Origin: Thermohalobaculum sp965263335
Lineage (GTDB): Bacteria; Pseudomonadota; Alphaproteobacteria; Rhodobacterales; Rhodobacteraceae
Assembly: GCA_965263335.1 (NCBI GenBank)
Contig: CBDHHE010000001.1
Location: 5,146,001 to 5,210,000, forward strand
Direction: 5' to 3'
DNA: 64,000 nt
Made by a program: the position numbers and the translations under genes. Shown here one piece after another: positions 16,583 through 25,646 of the stretch. Numbering within the stretch: the first letter of the stretch is position 1; the number at the start of each line of letters is the position of its first letter. The notes under the pieces are model-generated. The model saw nothing but the letters and a program-made list of their open reading frames with translations. It was not told where the DNA came from and did not search any database.

Positions 16583-17884
16583 ATGTCAGGCGATCGCAGC
16601 TGGACAATCCGCAAGCCTGTTCTCATCGGCTGGACGGCACTGACGTTTCTTGTGGCCGGCGTTGGAACCTGGAGCACCCAAGTCGAGATCGCAGGCGCTG
16701 TCTTGGGTTCCGGTCAGGTCGAGGTCGAAAGCAACAAGGTGCTCATTCAGCATCTCTTTGGCGGAGTTGTCGAAGAGATCGGTGTTCGCAATGGCGATCC
16801 CGTCGAGGCGGGTGGGGTGCTCGTTCGACTGGATGGCACGACGCTGCGCACGGAGCTGAATGCCGTCGAGGGCGAGCTGTTTGCCTTGCTTGCCAAGGAG
16901 GCGCGGCTCGAGGCGCAGGTCGATGAACGGCACGAGCTGGACATTTCAGCGCTGCTCGGGGAACAGGCTGCATCGAACGCTGCCACCCGAACGGCGATCT
17001 CGCGCGAACAGCGGCTGCTGGAAGCAGGCTACGAGGAAGCCGCGCGCAAGGCAGATCTGCTCCGCAAGAAGATCGGACAGGTCGCCGCTCAGACTGCCGC
17101 TGTCGATGCTCAGATGGCGGCTGTCGAGGAGCAGATCTCGGTTGTGAACATCGATCTTGCGAACGCAGAACGCATGATCACCCAGAACCTCGTCAAGGCG
17201 GCGCACTTCTCCAGTGTCCAGCAGGAAAGTGCCAAACTGAAGGGCGAGGCCGGTCGGCTCGAAGCGCGCCGCGCCGAACTTGCAGAGAAATCGATCGAAC
17301 TGGAACTGGAACTGCTCTCGATCGAGGTGGATCGTCGAAGTCGGGCGGTAGAGGAACTGAGCAAGTTGCAGCCGATCAAGATCAGGCTGGCGGAGAAGCG
17401 CATCGACACCCTGTCGCGACTGGCCGATCTCGAGATCAAGGCGCCGGTGTCCGGTTCCGTGCACGAGTCTCAGGTTTGGGGCCGGCAGTCGGTGATCGAA
17501 GCCGGCAAACCGATCATGTGGATTGTCCCGGTTGCCCAGCCCGCCGTGGCCGTCGTCCGCATCGACGCCGGCGACATCGAGCAAGTCTACCCCGGGCAGG
17601 ACACCATGCTGCGCTTCAGTTCGTTCAATCATCGTGCAACGCCGTTGGTGACGGGACGCACGCTGACAATCTCGGCGGACGCTATCCTCGAGCCAAGCAC
17701 GCGCACGAGCTACTACGAAGTCCGCGTTGCGTTTTCGAAGGAGGAACTGATGCGCCTCATCGGCTCGGACGTGGTGCCGGGCATGCCGGTCGAGGCCTAC
17801 TTCACGACAGAAACGCAAACGCCCTTTGCATATGTGACGCGACCTCTCGTCGAGTATTTCAAGCATGCATACCGCGACACCTGA
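16583..17884 (+). CDS. HlyD-family membrane fusion protein of type I secretion
   Basis: A 433-residue adaptor of the HlyD/PrtE type. It has one N-terminal membrane helix (about 11-31), a biotinyl-lipoyl half (GGVVEEIGVRNGDPVEAGGV), a long coiled-coil region rich in Glu/Ala/Lys (about 90-280), the second lipoyl half (IKAPVSGSVHES) and the conserved beta-barrel end with GMPVEAYFTT. It bridges the ABC transporter and an outer-membrane TolC-type channel; no TolC gene is present in the window, so a shared chromosomal TolC is likely. The ATG at 16583 is preferred over the upstream overlapping start because the TM and family N-terminus begin there. Confidence 0.88.
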   Translation: MSGDRSWTIRKPVLIGWTALTFLVAGVGTWSTQVEIAGAVLGSGQVEVESNKVLIQHLFGGVVEEIGVRNGDPVEAGGVLVRLDGTTLRTELNAVEGELFALLAKEARLEAQVDERHELDISALLGEQAASNAATRTAISREQRLLEAGYEEAARKADLLRKKIGQVAAQTAAVDAQMAAVEEQISVVNIDLANAERMITQNLVKAAHFSSVQQESAKLKGEAGRLEARRAELAEKSIELELELLSIEVDRRSRAVEELSKLQPIKIRLAEKRIDTLSRLADLEIKAPVSGSVHESQVWGRQSVIEAGKPIMWIVPVAQPAVAVVRIDAGDIEQVYPGQDTMLRFSSFNHRATPLVTGRTLTISADAILEPSTRTSYYEVRVAFSKEELMRLIGSDVVPGMPVEAYFTTETQTPFAYVTRPLVEYFKHAYRDT

Positions 17885-17946
17885 TCAGGGCTTGCCCATG
17901 TGACGATGTCCGCGTTGTTCAGTGCGCGACCGATGTGTTTACGGTA

Positions 17947-17990
17947 CGCGCCCATACTTGACGAACCGCTGGCAAACTCGTCGGTGGTCC
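17947..17990. repeat. 44-base dispersed repeat, copy A
   Basis: This intergenic stretch matches 31797-31840 over 44 bases with about seven mismatches, including the shared core CCCATACTTGACGAA. Copy A lies upstream of the adenylate cyclase-TPR gene, copy B just before the tRNA-Gly half. Function unknown; it may be a remnant of a dispersed element family. Confidence 0.5.
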
Positions 17991-18133
17991 CTGTGCGGCA
18001 GCGTGCTTGAGCCTGTCACCCGATCGGCGGACTTCAATCGTTACAATTCTATTCGGATTGAGTAAGTTGTCTCCAAAAGCGGCTGAGATGCCCGGGCCTA
18101 CTATCATCTAACGTGAGCGTGGGAGGGAACTGT

Positions 18134-20032
18134 ATGCAGCGTCGGCTAACGACAATTGTCGCCGCGGACATTGCCGAGTTTTCTCGACTTACCAACCTGG
18201 ATGAGGAAGGCACGCTGATCGCTCAGCGCGGTCATCGCGAGGCGCTGATCGACCCTGCAATCAAGAGGCATGGTGGCAGGATCGCCAACACTGCCGGCGA
18301 CAGCCTGCTGATCGAATTCACGAGCACCATCGAAGCGATAAGATGCTCGGTTGCTTGGCAGGATGGCATGGCTGTTCGAAACGCCAACATTCCTGTGGAT
18401 CAGCGGATCGAGTATCGCATCGGTGTAAACGTCGGCGACGTTGTTGCTGACGGGATGGACCTGTTGGGTGACGGTGTAAATATCGCAGCTCGGCTAGAGG
18501 CACTCGCGCCCCCGGGCGGCATCATCCTGAGCGGAACCGTTCGCGACCAGATCGACGGAAAGCTGGAATTCAAGCTGGGTGATCTTGGGGATGTGCCCAT
18601 CAAGAACATCCGCAGACCGGTACGAGCATTTCAGATTGTCAAGGATGGTCAGGTGCCGGTGCGCATGCCGGGCCCGCAAACTGGCAAGAAGCGTGTTGTC
18701 TTTGCGGTCGCCACGAGCTTGGTCGCTGTCGTGGCGGGTGTTGTTCTGTGGCAAACCTCCATCGGTCCGGGACGGCCTTCGGTTGTAGATCCGCTGCAGG
18801 TCGATGAGATGGTTCTACCCTTGCCGTCAGGTCCATCGATCGCCGTTTTGCCGTTTCAGTACATCGGCTCTGATCAGCATCGCACGCTGCTCGGCGAAGG
18901 TATCGCAAGTGACATAACCGACGATCTCACCCGGTTCAACGAGCTGACAGTTATCGCAAGCAACTCTGCGACTTACTTCAAGGGCGAAAAGGGTAGCATT
19001 CGGGAAGCTGCAAAGGAGCTTGGCGTTCAGTACGTTCTGCACGGCGAAGTTCAGAAAGAAGAGGATCGGCTGCGCATCTCGGCGAAGTTGGTCAACGCGA
19101 TCAGCGGTGCACAGGTCTGGGCTGAGCGATACGAGAACGACTGGACACACATCTTCGAAATCCGCGACGAAATTGCCGGCGCAATCGCATCCCTCGTCGG
19201 TTCGTACGAGAGCCCGTTGGTCGCCGCGACACTGGCGGCTGCCAAGCGAAAGCAGACCGACAGTCTGACGGCCTATGAGCTGGTCATGCTGGCGCGGTCT
19301 CATAGGCACCGCTTCAACAAAGACGACAATGAGAAGTCCCATGAACTTCTTGAGCAGGCGATTGCTTTGGATCCGGTCTATGCGCAGGCGTATGTCGGTT
19401 TGGCCTGGACCCATGCCCAGGACATTTGGAATGGATGGACGGATTCTTTTGACAGGTCTGCCGACGGAGCACTGGAAGCTGCAAAACGAGCAACCCAGAT
19501 TGATGAGAACTTCGCCGATGCCCATTGGGTCATGGGCGACATCTTGCTCTACATCTTGGGCCAACCAGAGAAAGGGATCGCATCGATCCAACGCGCGCGT
19601 GCCTTGAACCCCAACCATCCCGACATCCTGGCCGATTGGGGTGGGAACGTGTTGCCAATGTTTCTCGACCGCGCCGACGAGGGTGTCGAGCTGGTCAAAA
19701 GAGCCATGCGCCTCAGTCCACGACACTCCGACTGGTACGACAGCTCGCTGATGGTTGCATACTTTTTTGCGCAGAGGCCTGAGGATGCAATTGCAACCTT
19801 TCATACCGTTGACTACCCGAACACTTGGCACCGGGTTCTTCTGGCTGCGAGCTATGCGCGTCTCGACCGAGAAGACGACGCCCAGCGTATAGTTGCGGGT
19901 ATTTTGGAAGACGTGCCGGACTTCACGCTGCACAGTTTTTTGACCTCAACCGGTACGGAGCCGTCAACGATGAGCGAAGCTGCGCTCTCATACTTGATCG
20001 AGGGCGTGAAAATGGCGGGCCTGTCCGAATAG
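18134..20032 (+). CDS. Class III adenylate/guanylate cyclase with TPR domain
   Basis: A 632-residue protein. The N-terminal cyclase homology domain (about 1-165) has the first metal Asp in VAADIAEFSRL, the second in NTAGDSLLIEF, and the LLGDGVNIAARLEALA motif. A membrane helix follows at about 185-207. A FlgO-like/TolB-like segment (SIAVLPFQYIGSDQHR, about 235-370) leads to TPRs at the C-terminus. Members make cAMP in response to unknown signals. The ATG at 18134 with GGGAGGGAA upstream is preferred over the GTG at 18113. It is transcribed alone and converges on the LysR gene. Confidence 0.85.
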   Translation: MQRRLTTIVAADIAEFSRLTNLDEEGTLIAQRGHREALIDPAIKRHGGRIANTAGDSLLIEFTSTIEAIRCSVAWQDGMAVRNANIPVDQRIEYRIGVNVGDVVADGMDLLGDGVNIAARLEALAPPGGIILSGTVRDQIDGKLEFKLGDLGDVPIKNIRRPVRAFQIVKDGQVPVRMPGPQTGKKRVVFAVATSLVAVVAGVVLWQTSIGPGRPSVVDPLQVDEMVLPLPSGPSIAVLPFQYIGSDQHRTLLGEGIASDITDDLTRFNELTVIASNSATYFKGEKGSIREAAKELGVQYVLHGEVQKEEDRLRISAKLVNAISGAQVWAERYENDWTHIFEIRDEIAGAIASLVGSYESPLVAATLAAAKRKQTDSLTAYELVMLARSHRHRFNKDDNEKSHELLEQAIALDPVYAQAYVGLAWTHAQDIWNGWTDSFDRSADGALEAAKRATQIDENFADAHWVMGDILLYILGQPEKGIASIQRARALNPNHPDILADWGGNVLPMFLDRADEGVELVKRAMRLSPRHSDWYDSSLMVAYFFAQRPEDAIATFHTVDYPNTWHRVLLAASYARLDREDDAQRIVAGILEDVPDFTLHSFLTSTGTEPSTMSEAALSYLIEGVKMAGLSE

Positions 20033-20124
20033 TCTGCCTTCGATGCTGCATCGGTGACCGCAGCACACTTGATCTGGCTGTGGTATGCGTCGGTTTTCAC
20101 ATCGCCAGTCACGCGCACCGTCAT

Positions 20125-21027
20125 TCATTTGGTTAGATTGCCCGCACTGCACCAGGTCTCGACAAAGTCGATGAACACGCTGACTTTTGTTGAGAGATGG
20201 CGCGCTGGCGGACAGATCACCTGCAGCATGCGGGCTGGAAGGGTGTGATCCGGCAGCACCGGGCACAATCTGTTGGCCGCCAGGTCGGAGCGTACGGCAT
20301 ATTCCGGCAGGATCGCGATGCCGAGGCCTGCGCACGCCGCTGACAGCAGCGCATCCAAGGTGTTGGCCATCAGCACCGGGTGCACCGGAACCGAGATCGT
20401 CCCCTCCGGACCGGTCAACGTCCACGACGGGTTGATTGAGAACGACCCCATGTCCAGCACCGCATGCTCGCGCAGATCGCGCGCGGTCTGAGGGGTGCCT
20501 CGGGCGGCCAGGTAGGCGGGCGACGCGCAGAGCAGATACTCCAGCAGCAGGATCCGGTGGTCGACCAGATTGGTCTCTTCATCCGGCTCAGCGATGCGGA
20601 TGACGACGTCATAGCCTTCGGCCACCGGATCGACGAGGCGGCTCTCCAGATGCAGTTCGATCTCTAGCCGGTCATGTTGCTTCAGGAACGAGGCCACGAG
20701 GCTCGCGAAGTCCAGATCGCCGAAGGACAACGGGGCACTGATCCGTAGCCGTCCCACGGCCTCGGTCCGGCTGGCGCCGACCGCATGCTCCATCTCGTCG
20801 AGATCGTCGAGAAGCTGGCGGGCCCGGTCATAGACTGCGCGCCCGGTGCTGGTCGGCGCAACCGACCGGGTTGTTCGGTTCAAAAGCTGCACGCCCAGCC
20901 GTGCCTCCAGGGCGATCACAAGCCGGTTCACCGAGGAACGCGACTGTCCCATCTCGCGTGCGGCAGAGGAGAAGCCTCCCGCCTCGATCACAGCGGCAAA
21001 CGCTCGCAGTTCTGCAAATCGATCCAT
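20125..21027 (-). CDS. LysR-family transcriptional regulator
   Basis: About 300 residues with the N-terminal LysR helix-turn-helix (FAAVIEAGGFSSAAREMGQS, about 10-29) and the LNRTTRSVAPTSTG wing that marks this family, then a substrate-binding effector domain. The family usually starts at MDRFxEL, so ATG 21027 is chosen; ATG 21042 is in frame and possible. It is divergent from the pirin gene with about 112 bases between, and a 17-base palindrome lies in that gap. It most likely controls the pirin gene, with a small electrophile or aromatic compound as signal, as in related LysR-pirin pairs. Confidence 0.88.
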   Translation of the reverse strand: MDRFAELRAFAAVIEAGGFSSAAREMGQSRSSVNRLVIALEARLGVQLLNRTTRSVAPTSTGRAVYDRARQLLDDLDEMEHAVGASRTEAVGRLRISAPLSFGDLDFASLVASFLKQHDRLEIELHLESRLVDPVAEGYDVVIRIAEPDEETNLVDHRILLLEYLLCASPAYLAARGTPQTARDLREHAVLDMGSFSINPSWTLTGPEGTISVPVHPVLMANTLDALLSAACAGLGIAILPEYAVRSDLAANRLCPVLPDHTLPARMLQVICPPARHLSTKVSVFIDFVETWCSAGNLTK

Positions 21028-21046
21028 GGCGCATATGTTCATTTTT

Positions 21047-21063
21047 CAGGACAGTCTGTCCTG
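21047..21063. promoter_or_regulatory. Palindromic operator between lysR and pirin genes
   Basis: CAGGACA-GTC-TGTCCTG is a perfect 7-base inverted repeat with a three-base spacer. It sits immediately upstream of the LysR-type start and about 75 bases before the pirin start. LysR proteins commonly bind such dyads in the divergent gap and repress their own gene while controlling the partner. Confidence 0.6.
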
Positions 21064-21139
21064 CTTTGCCATTATTGTTGCAGAAAATGAATAGGCCACA
21101 TTGCCGGCAGAGTAAAACTTCCTGGCAATGGAGGCGAAC

Positions 21140-21841
21140 ATGCAAACGATCAGACCTTCAGAGGCGCGCGGCAAGGCCGATTTTGGCTGGCTGGATTCGA
21201 GACATTCCTTCTCGTTCGGACAGTATCTCGACCCAGAGCACATGGGATTTGGACCGCTCCGTGTGATCAACGAGGACAAGGTCGCGCCGGGCGCAGGCTT
21301 CGGCACCCATGGACATGCGAACATGGAGATCCTGTCGATTGTTCTGGCTGGAGCGCTGGAGCACAAAGACTCGATGGGTGAGGCCGCGGTGATCAGCCCC
21401 GGTGACGTCCAGCGCATGAGTGCGGGAACCGGTGTTCAACACTCCGAATACAACGCATCGCAGAGCGATCCCGTGCACTTTCTACAAATCTGGATCGTGC
21501 CGGAGATCAACGATCTGACGCCCAGCTACGAGCAAAGAACGATCCCGATCGAGGACCGTCGTGGCAAGCTTCGGCTGTTGGGTTCCCGTGACGGGCGAGA
21601 GGGCTCCATCACCATCCACCGGGATGTCGATCTCTATGGGTCAGTCCTGGCTGCAGGCGGTAACCTGACCCACCAGATCGGGCCCGATCGCGGTGTCTGG
21701 ATGCAAATGATCCGGGGTGCGGCAACGGCCAATGGTGATGAGATCGGTGCAGGCGACGGGCTTGCTCTGATCCGGGAACCTGACATCCGCATCGAGGCCC
21801 AAGAAGAAGCCGAGTTCCTTCTCTTCGACATGGCTCTCTAG
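21140..21841 (+). CDS. Pirin-family protein (YhaK/quercetinase-like bicupin)
   Basis: A 233-residue pirin. The N-terminal cupin holds the four metal ligands typical of the family: His57 and His59 in GTHGHAN, His101 and Glu103 in VQHSEYNAS. RHSFSFGQY at 21-29 is the family signature. Bacterial pirins of this length can have quercetin 2,3-dioxygenase activity or act as redox sensors; which applies here cannot be told. GGAGGCGAAC precedes the ATG at 21140, so that start is used rather than 21128. It is divergent from the LysR gene and is followed by a strong hairpin. Confidence 0.88.
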   Translation: MQTIRPSEARGKADFGWLDSRHSFSFGQYLDPEHMGFGPLRVINEDKVAPGAGFGTHGHANMEILSIVLAGALEHKDSMGEAAVISPGDVQRMSAGTGVQHSEYNASQSDPVHFLQIWIVPEINDLTPSYEQRTIPIEDRRGKLRLLGSRDGREGSITIHRDVDLYGSVLAAGGNLTHQIGPDRGVWMQMIRGAATANGDEIGAGDGLALIREPDIRIEAQEEAEFLLFDMAL

Positions 21842-21854
21842 GGGCACCCGGCAT

Positions 21855-21878
21855 GGCGGCGGCACCTGTGCTGCCGCC
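21855..21878. terminator. Bidirectional hairpin between convergent pirin and araC genes
   Basis: GGCGGCGGCA (21855-21864) pairs with TGCTGCCGCC (21869-21878) with one mismatch around a four-base loop. It lies in the 47-base gap between two convergent genes and probably terminates both. No long T tract is present. Confidence 0.6.
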
Positions 21879-21888
21879 AGTTTGCGCG

Positions 21889-22767
21889 TCACGCGATGGC
21901 AGAATCCGAACGCAACCGCCCCGGTGAGACACCAAGCTTGGCGCGGAAGACGTCTGTCATGTGACTTTGGGAGGAGAACCCGCAATGAAACGCGATCTCT
22001 GCGAGGGATACACGCGTCGTCTCGATCATGGTGCGGGCCGCTTCGACCCGTCGCGACAGCACATATCGGTACGGTGTCAGTCCATTGGTCTTCTTCATGG
22101 CGACCGACAGCGCTGTGGTGGACATGTTGGCAGCCTCCGCCAGCTGCTCCAGCGAGATGTGACCGCGCGGCGCCTCGGCGATGGCCCGATCAATCCGTTG
22201 CAGGATCCGTGGGCACAGTGTTCCCGGCGCGGTCTCAGCAGGCGCTATCGCACCATCGGCGAGCCGCCAAAGCTCATGGATCATCGCCTGAATGAGCGCG
22301 TCGGCATGCAGTCGATCGCCACCGGTCTCTCCCAACTTGGCCAGTTGCATGGCCAGCGCCTGGACGAGCGGCGAGCGAAACGGGCGAACATCGAGGTTTC
22401 CAAAGACCTCGGCCACATTGCTGCCGAACGCAGTGGTCGCGCTTTGCACCAGAGCATCCTCGAGGCAGAAAACCGTCACTTCGACGGGCGTTGCATAGTC
22501 CGCCGAATAGGACAGCCCCTTCGGGCGCACAACCATATCGCCGGGCAGAAATTTTCGCACCGGCCTCGTGGCACCGCCGATCTCGTGCTGAATCGTCGCT
22601 GGCCGTTGGTAGAGGATGAACGCGGAGTAGTGCGCTGCCGGCGTCTGGATCGAACCCGGCTCGAAGATGCTGTGGCGCACGCAGACCTTTCCCGATCCAA
22701 GTCTCGTCTGCCACTGCATCGAACTCCGAAACCTCGGCAGCTGCATGTAGTCATCGAATGCGTACAT
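21889..22767 (-). CDS. AraC-family transcriptional regulator
   Basis: A 292-residue regulator. The N-terminal 180 residues form a cupin-like sensing domain (AraC_N type). The C-terminal ~100 residues have the double helix-turn-helix: LEQLAEAANMSTTALSVAMK and VSLAEIAFHCGFSSQSHMTD, ending in GVSPGRLR. GGAGGCC precedes the ATG. It is divergent from the isochorismatase-like operon across 225 bases, so it is the likely activator of the 22.99-30.14 kb unit; the inducer is unknown. Confidence 0.88.
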   Translation of the reverse strand: MYAFDDYMQLPRFRSSMQWQTRLGSGKVCVRHSIFEPGSIQTPAAHYSAFILYQRPATIQHEIGGATRPVRKFLPGDMVVRPKGLSYSADYATPVEVTVFCLEDALVQSATTAFGSNVAEVFGNLDVRPFRSPLVQALAMQLAKLGETGGDRLHADALIQAMIHELWRLADGAIAPAETAPGTLCPRILQRIDRAIAEAPRGHISLEQLAEAANMSTTALSVAMKKTNGLTPYRYVLSRRVEAARTMIETTRVSLAEIAFHCGFSSQSHMTDVFRAKLGVSPGRLRSDSAIA

Positions 22768-22992
22768 GTCGGCCTCCAGCGAACCCCCATTTCGCTCATT
22801 CTAGTTTTAGCCTCAGAGCCCGCATCAGCAAGGTCGCAGCCCGCGCGGGAATCCAGAAATTCGGAAAAGAAACTCCGAAATCCGGAAGAGCTGCGGATGC
22901 GCCCACCCCAAATCCCCCGTGTCATCGCAGCGTTGGCGTGACGCGGGTCCCCCGGCCGAATGTGCCGCCCAATGCAGGAAAGGAGCCTAGAA

Positions 22993-23688
22993 ATGCCCAA
23001 CTCGAAACTGGAAGTGCTGACGCCCCAGAACAGTCAGCTGATCTTCATTGATCACCAGCCGCAAATGGCGTTCGGTGTGCAGTCGATTGACCGCCAGACG
23101 CTGAAGAACAATGTCGTGGCCCTCGCCAAGTCGGCGAAGCTATTCGACATTCCGACGATCATCACCACGGTCGAGACGGAAAGCTTCTCGGGTCATACGT
23201 TCCCGGAACTGCTGGGCGTCTTCCCAGAGCATCCGATCCTCGAGCGGACGTCCATGAACTCGTGGGACGACCAGAAGGTGCGCGACGCCCTTGCCGAGAA
23301 CGGCCGCAACAAGGTCATCGTGTCGGGTCTGTGGACCGAGGTCTGCAACACCACCTTCGCGCTCTCGGCCATGCATGACGCAGGCTACGAGATCTACATG
23401 GTGGCCGACGCCTCCGGCGGCACGTCGGTAGACGCGCACACCTTCGCCATGGACCGGATGGTGCAGGCCGGCGTCGTCCCGGTGACCTGGCAGCAGGTCG
23501 CACTGGAGTGGCAACGCGACTGGGCGCGCCGCGAACGCTATGACGCGCTGATGAACATCGTGAAAGAGCATTCCGGCGCGTTCGGCATGGGCGTGGATTA
23601 CGCCTACACGCTTGTGCACAAGCAGCCCGAGCGCGTGACCCACGGGCCCCGGATCGATCCCGTCGCGGCCCCAATCGCGGCCGAATAG
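22993..23688 (+). CDS. Isochorismatase-family cysteine hydrolase
   Basis: A 231-residue protein of the isochorismatase-like cysteine hydrolase family. The catalytic Asp20 is in LIFIDHQPQMAF and the nucleophile Cys118 in SGLWTEVCNTTFAL; a lysine in the usual intermediate position is not clearly assigned. Members cleave amides or C-N bonds (nicotinamidase, hydantoin-type substrates) or isochorismate. The strong GGAG site before ATG 22993 sets the start. It is the first gene of an operon with two amidohydrolases, consistent with hydrolytic breakdown of an amide-containing compound. Confidence 0.85.
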   Translation: MPNSKLEVLTPQNSQLIFIDHQPQMAFGVQSIDRQTLKNNVVALAKSAKLFDIPTIITTVETESFSGHTFPELLGVFPEHPILERTSMNSWDDQKVRDALAENGRNKVIVSGLWTEVCNTTFALSAMHDAGYEIYMVADASGGTSVDAHTFAMDRMVQAGVVPVTWQQVALEWQRDWARRERYDALMNIVKEHSGAFGMGVDYAYTLVHKQPERVTHGPRIDPVAAPIAAE

Positions 23689-23698
23689 CCAGCAATCT

Positions 23699-23724
23699 GC
23701 AGGGTGCGGAACACCGCGCCCTGC
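23699..23724 (+). terminator. Intercistronic hairpin after the isochorismatase-like gene
   Basis: GCAGGGTGCGG (23699-23709) pairs with CCGCGCCCTGC (23714-23724) with one G-T wobble and a four-base loop. A C run rather than T run follows, so it may protect mRNA or attenuate transcription rather than fully terminate. Confidence 0.5.
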
Positions 23725-23803
23725 ACCCCCCAATCGCCCGGCTTGGCGTGTGGCCTGCAGCCACGCGGCGGAATCCGTGCGGCCTGATGTAGGAGCCCTT
23801 GAC

Positions 23804-25591
23804 ATGCCCATGATCCTCGACCGCCGGCAAGTACTGGCCGGGACCACCGCACTGATCGCTGCAACCGGCACCGGGTATGCCCGCGCGAGCGGAGGCGCTG
23901 ATATCGTTCTCTTGAACGGGCGCATTGCCACCATGGACCCGGCCAAGCCCGCGGCGACAGCCTTGGCAGTCCGTGACGGCCATTTCACAGCTGTGGGCAC
24001 CGACGCCGAAATGCAGGGCATGATCGGACCGTTCACCCAAGTGATCGATGCGAACGGACAGCGCGTCATCCCCGGTCTGAACGACAGTCACACCCACGCG
24101 ATCCGCGGCGCTGTGAACTACAACCTGGAAGTCCGCTGGGACGGGGTGGACAGCCTCGAAGAGGCCTTGACGCTCTTGCGCGCGCAAGCCGATCGCACAC
24201 CCCAGGGCCAATTCATCCGCGTCGCGGGCGGCTTCAGCGAGTTTCAGTTCAAGGAAAAGCGCCTGCCCACGGTTTCAGAGCTCGATGCGGTTGCTCCCGA
24301 CCACCCAGTGCTGATCCACCATCTCTACAAACTCACGCTTCTCAATACGAAAGCGGTTGAGTTCTTCGGCTATGACCAGCCGGGACACCCGACGTTTCCT
24401 GGCGGCATCATCGAGAAGGATGCCGGCGGTAACGCCACAGGTCGTGTGCTGGCGGCACCGTCGGGGCTGGTCATGTACAAGACCTTGGCCGCCGCGCCAA
24501 AGCTGTCGATCCGCGATCAGATCAACTCATCGCTACAGTACTTCGACGTACTGAACGGGTTGGGTGTGACCTCGGTGTCGGATGCGGGCGGTGGCGGCAT
24601 GGAGTTCCCCGACGCCGATCCGTACAAAGTTATCCGCTGGCTGCATGAACGCGATCTGCTGAGCACGCGGATCGGCTACCACTCATTCCCGCAGCACAAG
24701 GGGCAGGAGCTTGCCGACTACACGAGATGGACCGCCGAGACCCGTGCGGGCAGTGGCGACGATATGCTGAAATTCGTCGGTGCAGGCGAGAACCTGGGCT
24801 GGGCGGCCTATGACTACGAGATCTTCGCCGATGACCGGCCCGAGATCGATGCTGATGCGGAAGACTACCAGACCAAGGTCATGACCGTTCTGGGCGAGGG
24901 TGGCTGGCCGTTCCGCCAACACATCACCTACAACGAGACGGGTGAGCGTCTGCTGCCGGTCTATGAGGCCGTCGCCAGAGGTGCAGGTCTGGTGCCGGGC
25001 TGGTTCATCGATCATGTCGAGACGTTCACGCCGCAAAATCTGGAACGCATTGCCAAGCTCGGCGGGGGCATCGCGTTGCAGAACCGCATCCAGTTCCAGG
25101 CGGAAGACTTCGTTGCCAACTACGGGGTCGAGGCGTTGAAGAAGACGCCGAACTTTCGCGCGATCCTAGACCTGGGTGTGCCAGTCGGGGGCGGGACCGA
25201 TGCGACACGGGTGACTTCTTTCAATCCCTGGTTCTCGATCCAATGGATGACGACAGGTCTGAGCCGTGGCGGTCTTGCAATGTACGACGATGCCAATCTG
25301 CTCAGCCGGGAAGAGGCGCTTCGCCTCTGGACCACTGGCTCGGCGTGGTTCACGGGCGATGCGGGGCGCAAGGGTGCGATCACGCCCGGCCAGATGGCGG
25401 ATTTCGCAGTGCTGGACCGGGACTACTTCGCAGTAACCGATGCCGAAATCGCCAAGCTGAAGTCGGACCTGACCGTCGTGGGCGGCAAGGTGGTCTTCGG
25501 CGCGGGAGCCTTCGCACGTCAGGATCTCAGTCACGTGCCTCCGGTCAGCCCGGAGTGGTCGCCGGTGCTCTTGCAAGGCCGCGAGATCTGA
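23804..25591 (+). CDS. Periplasmic amidohydrolase, YtcJ-like, with Tat-type signal
   Basis: A 595-residue YtcJ/amidohydrolase-3 family metalloenzyme. The N-terminus reads LDRRQVLAGTTALIAATG, a twin-arginine-type signal, so export through Tat is likely. The metal-binding HxH is in NDSHTHAIRG; later motifs PVGGGTDATRVTSFNP and PGQMADFAVLDRDYF are family hallmarks. Members hydrolyse amide or ester bonds, but natural substrates are mostly unknown. AGGAG lies 11 bases before ATG 23804, which is preferred over 23750. It is paralogous to the next gene, which has no signal peptide. Confidence 0.87.
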   Translation: MPMILDRRQVLAGTTALIAATGTGYARASGGADIVLLNGRIATMDPAKPAATALAVRDGHFTAVGTDAEMQGMIGPFTQVIDANGQRVIPGLNDSHTHAIRGAVNYNLEVRWDGVDSLEEALTLLRAQADRTPQGQFIRVAGGFSEFQFKEKRLPTVSELDAVAPDHPVLIHHLYKLTLLNTKAVEFFGYDQPGHPTFPGGIIEKDAGGNATGRVLAAPSGLVMYKTLAAAPKLSIRDQINSSLQYFDVLNGLGVTSVSDAGGGGMEFPDADPYKVIRWLHERDLLSTRIGYHSFPQHKGQELADYTRWTAETRAGSGDDMLKFVGAGENLGWAAYDYEIFADDRPEIDADAEDYQTKVMTVLGEGGWPFRQHITYNETGERLLPVYEAVARGAGLVPGWFIDHVETFTPQNLERIAKLGGGIALQNRIQFQAEDFVANYGVEALKKTPNFRAILDLGVPVGGGTDATRVTSFNPWFSIQWMTTGLSRGGLAMYDDANLLSREEALRLWTTGSAWFTGDAGRKGAITPGQMADFAVLDRDYFAVTDAEIAKLKSDLTVVGGKVVFGAGAFARQDLSHVPPVSPEWSPVLLQGREI

Positions 25592-25597
25592 GCGCGT

Positions 25598-25614
25598 GCG
25601 GGAGGCTCTCCCGC
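25598..25614 (+). terminator. Small intercistronic hairpin between the two amidohydrolase genes
   Basis: GCGGGAG and CTCCCGC pair around a three-base loop, with weaker GC extension outward. No T tract follows. It probably modulates mRNA stability within the operon. Confidence 0.35.
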
Positions 25615-25646
25615 GCGTCTCCCACCATTTGCGAAGGAGATAGAGA

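Noticed and set aside
15117..16607. 496-codon minus-strand frame
   Set aside because: Antisense shadow of the ABC transporter gene in GC-rich DNA.
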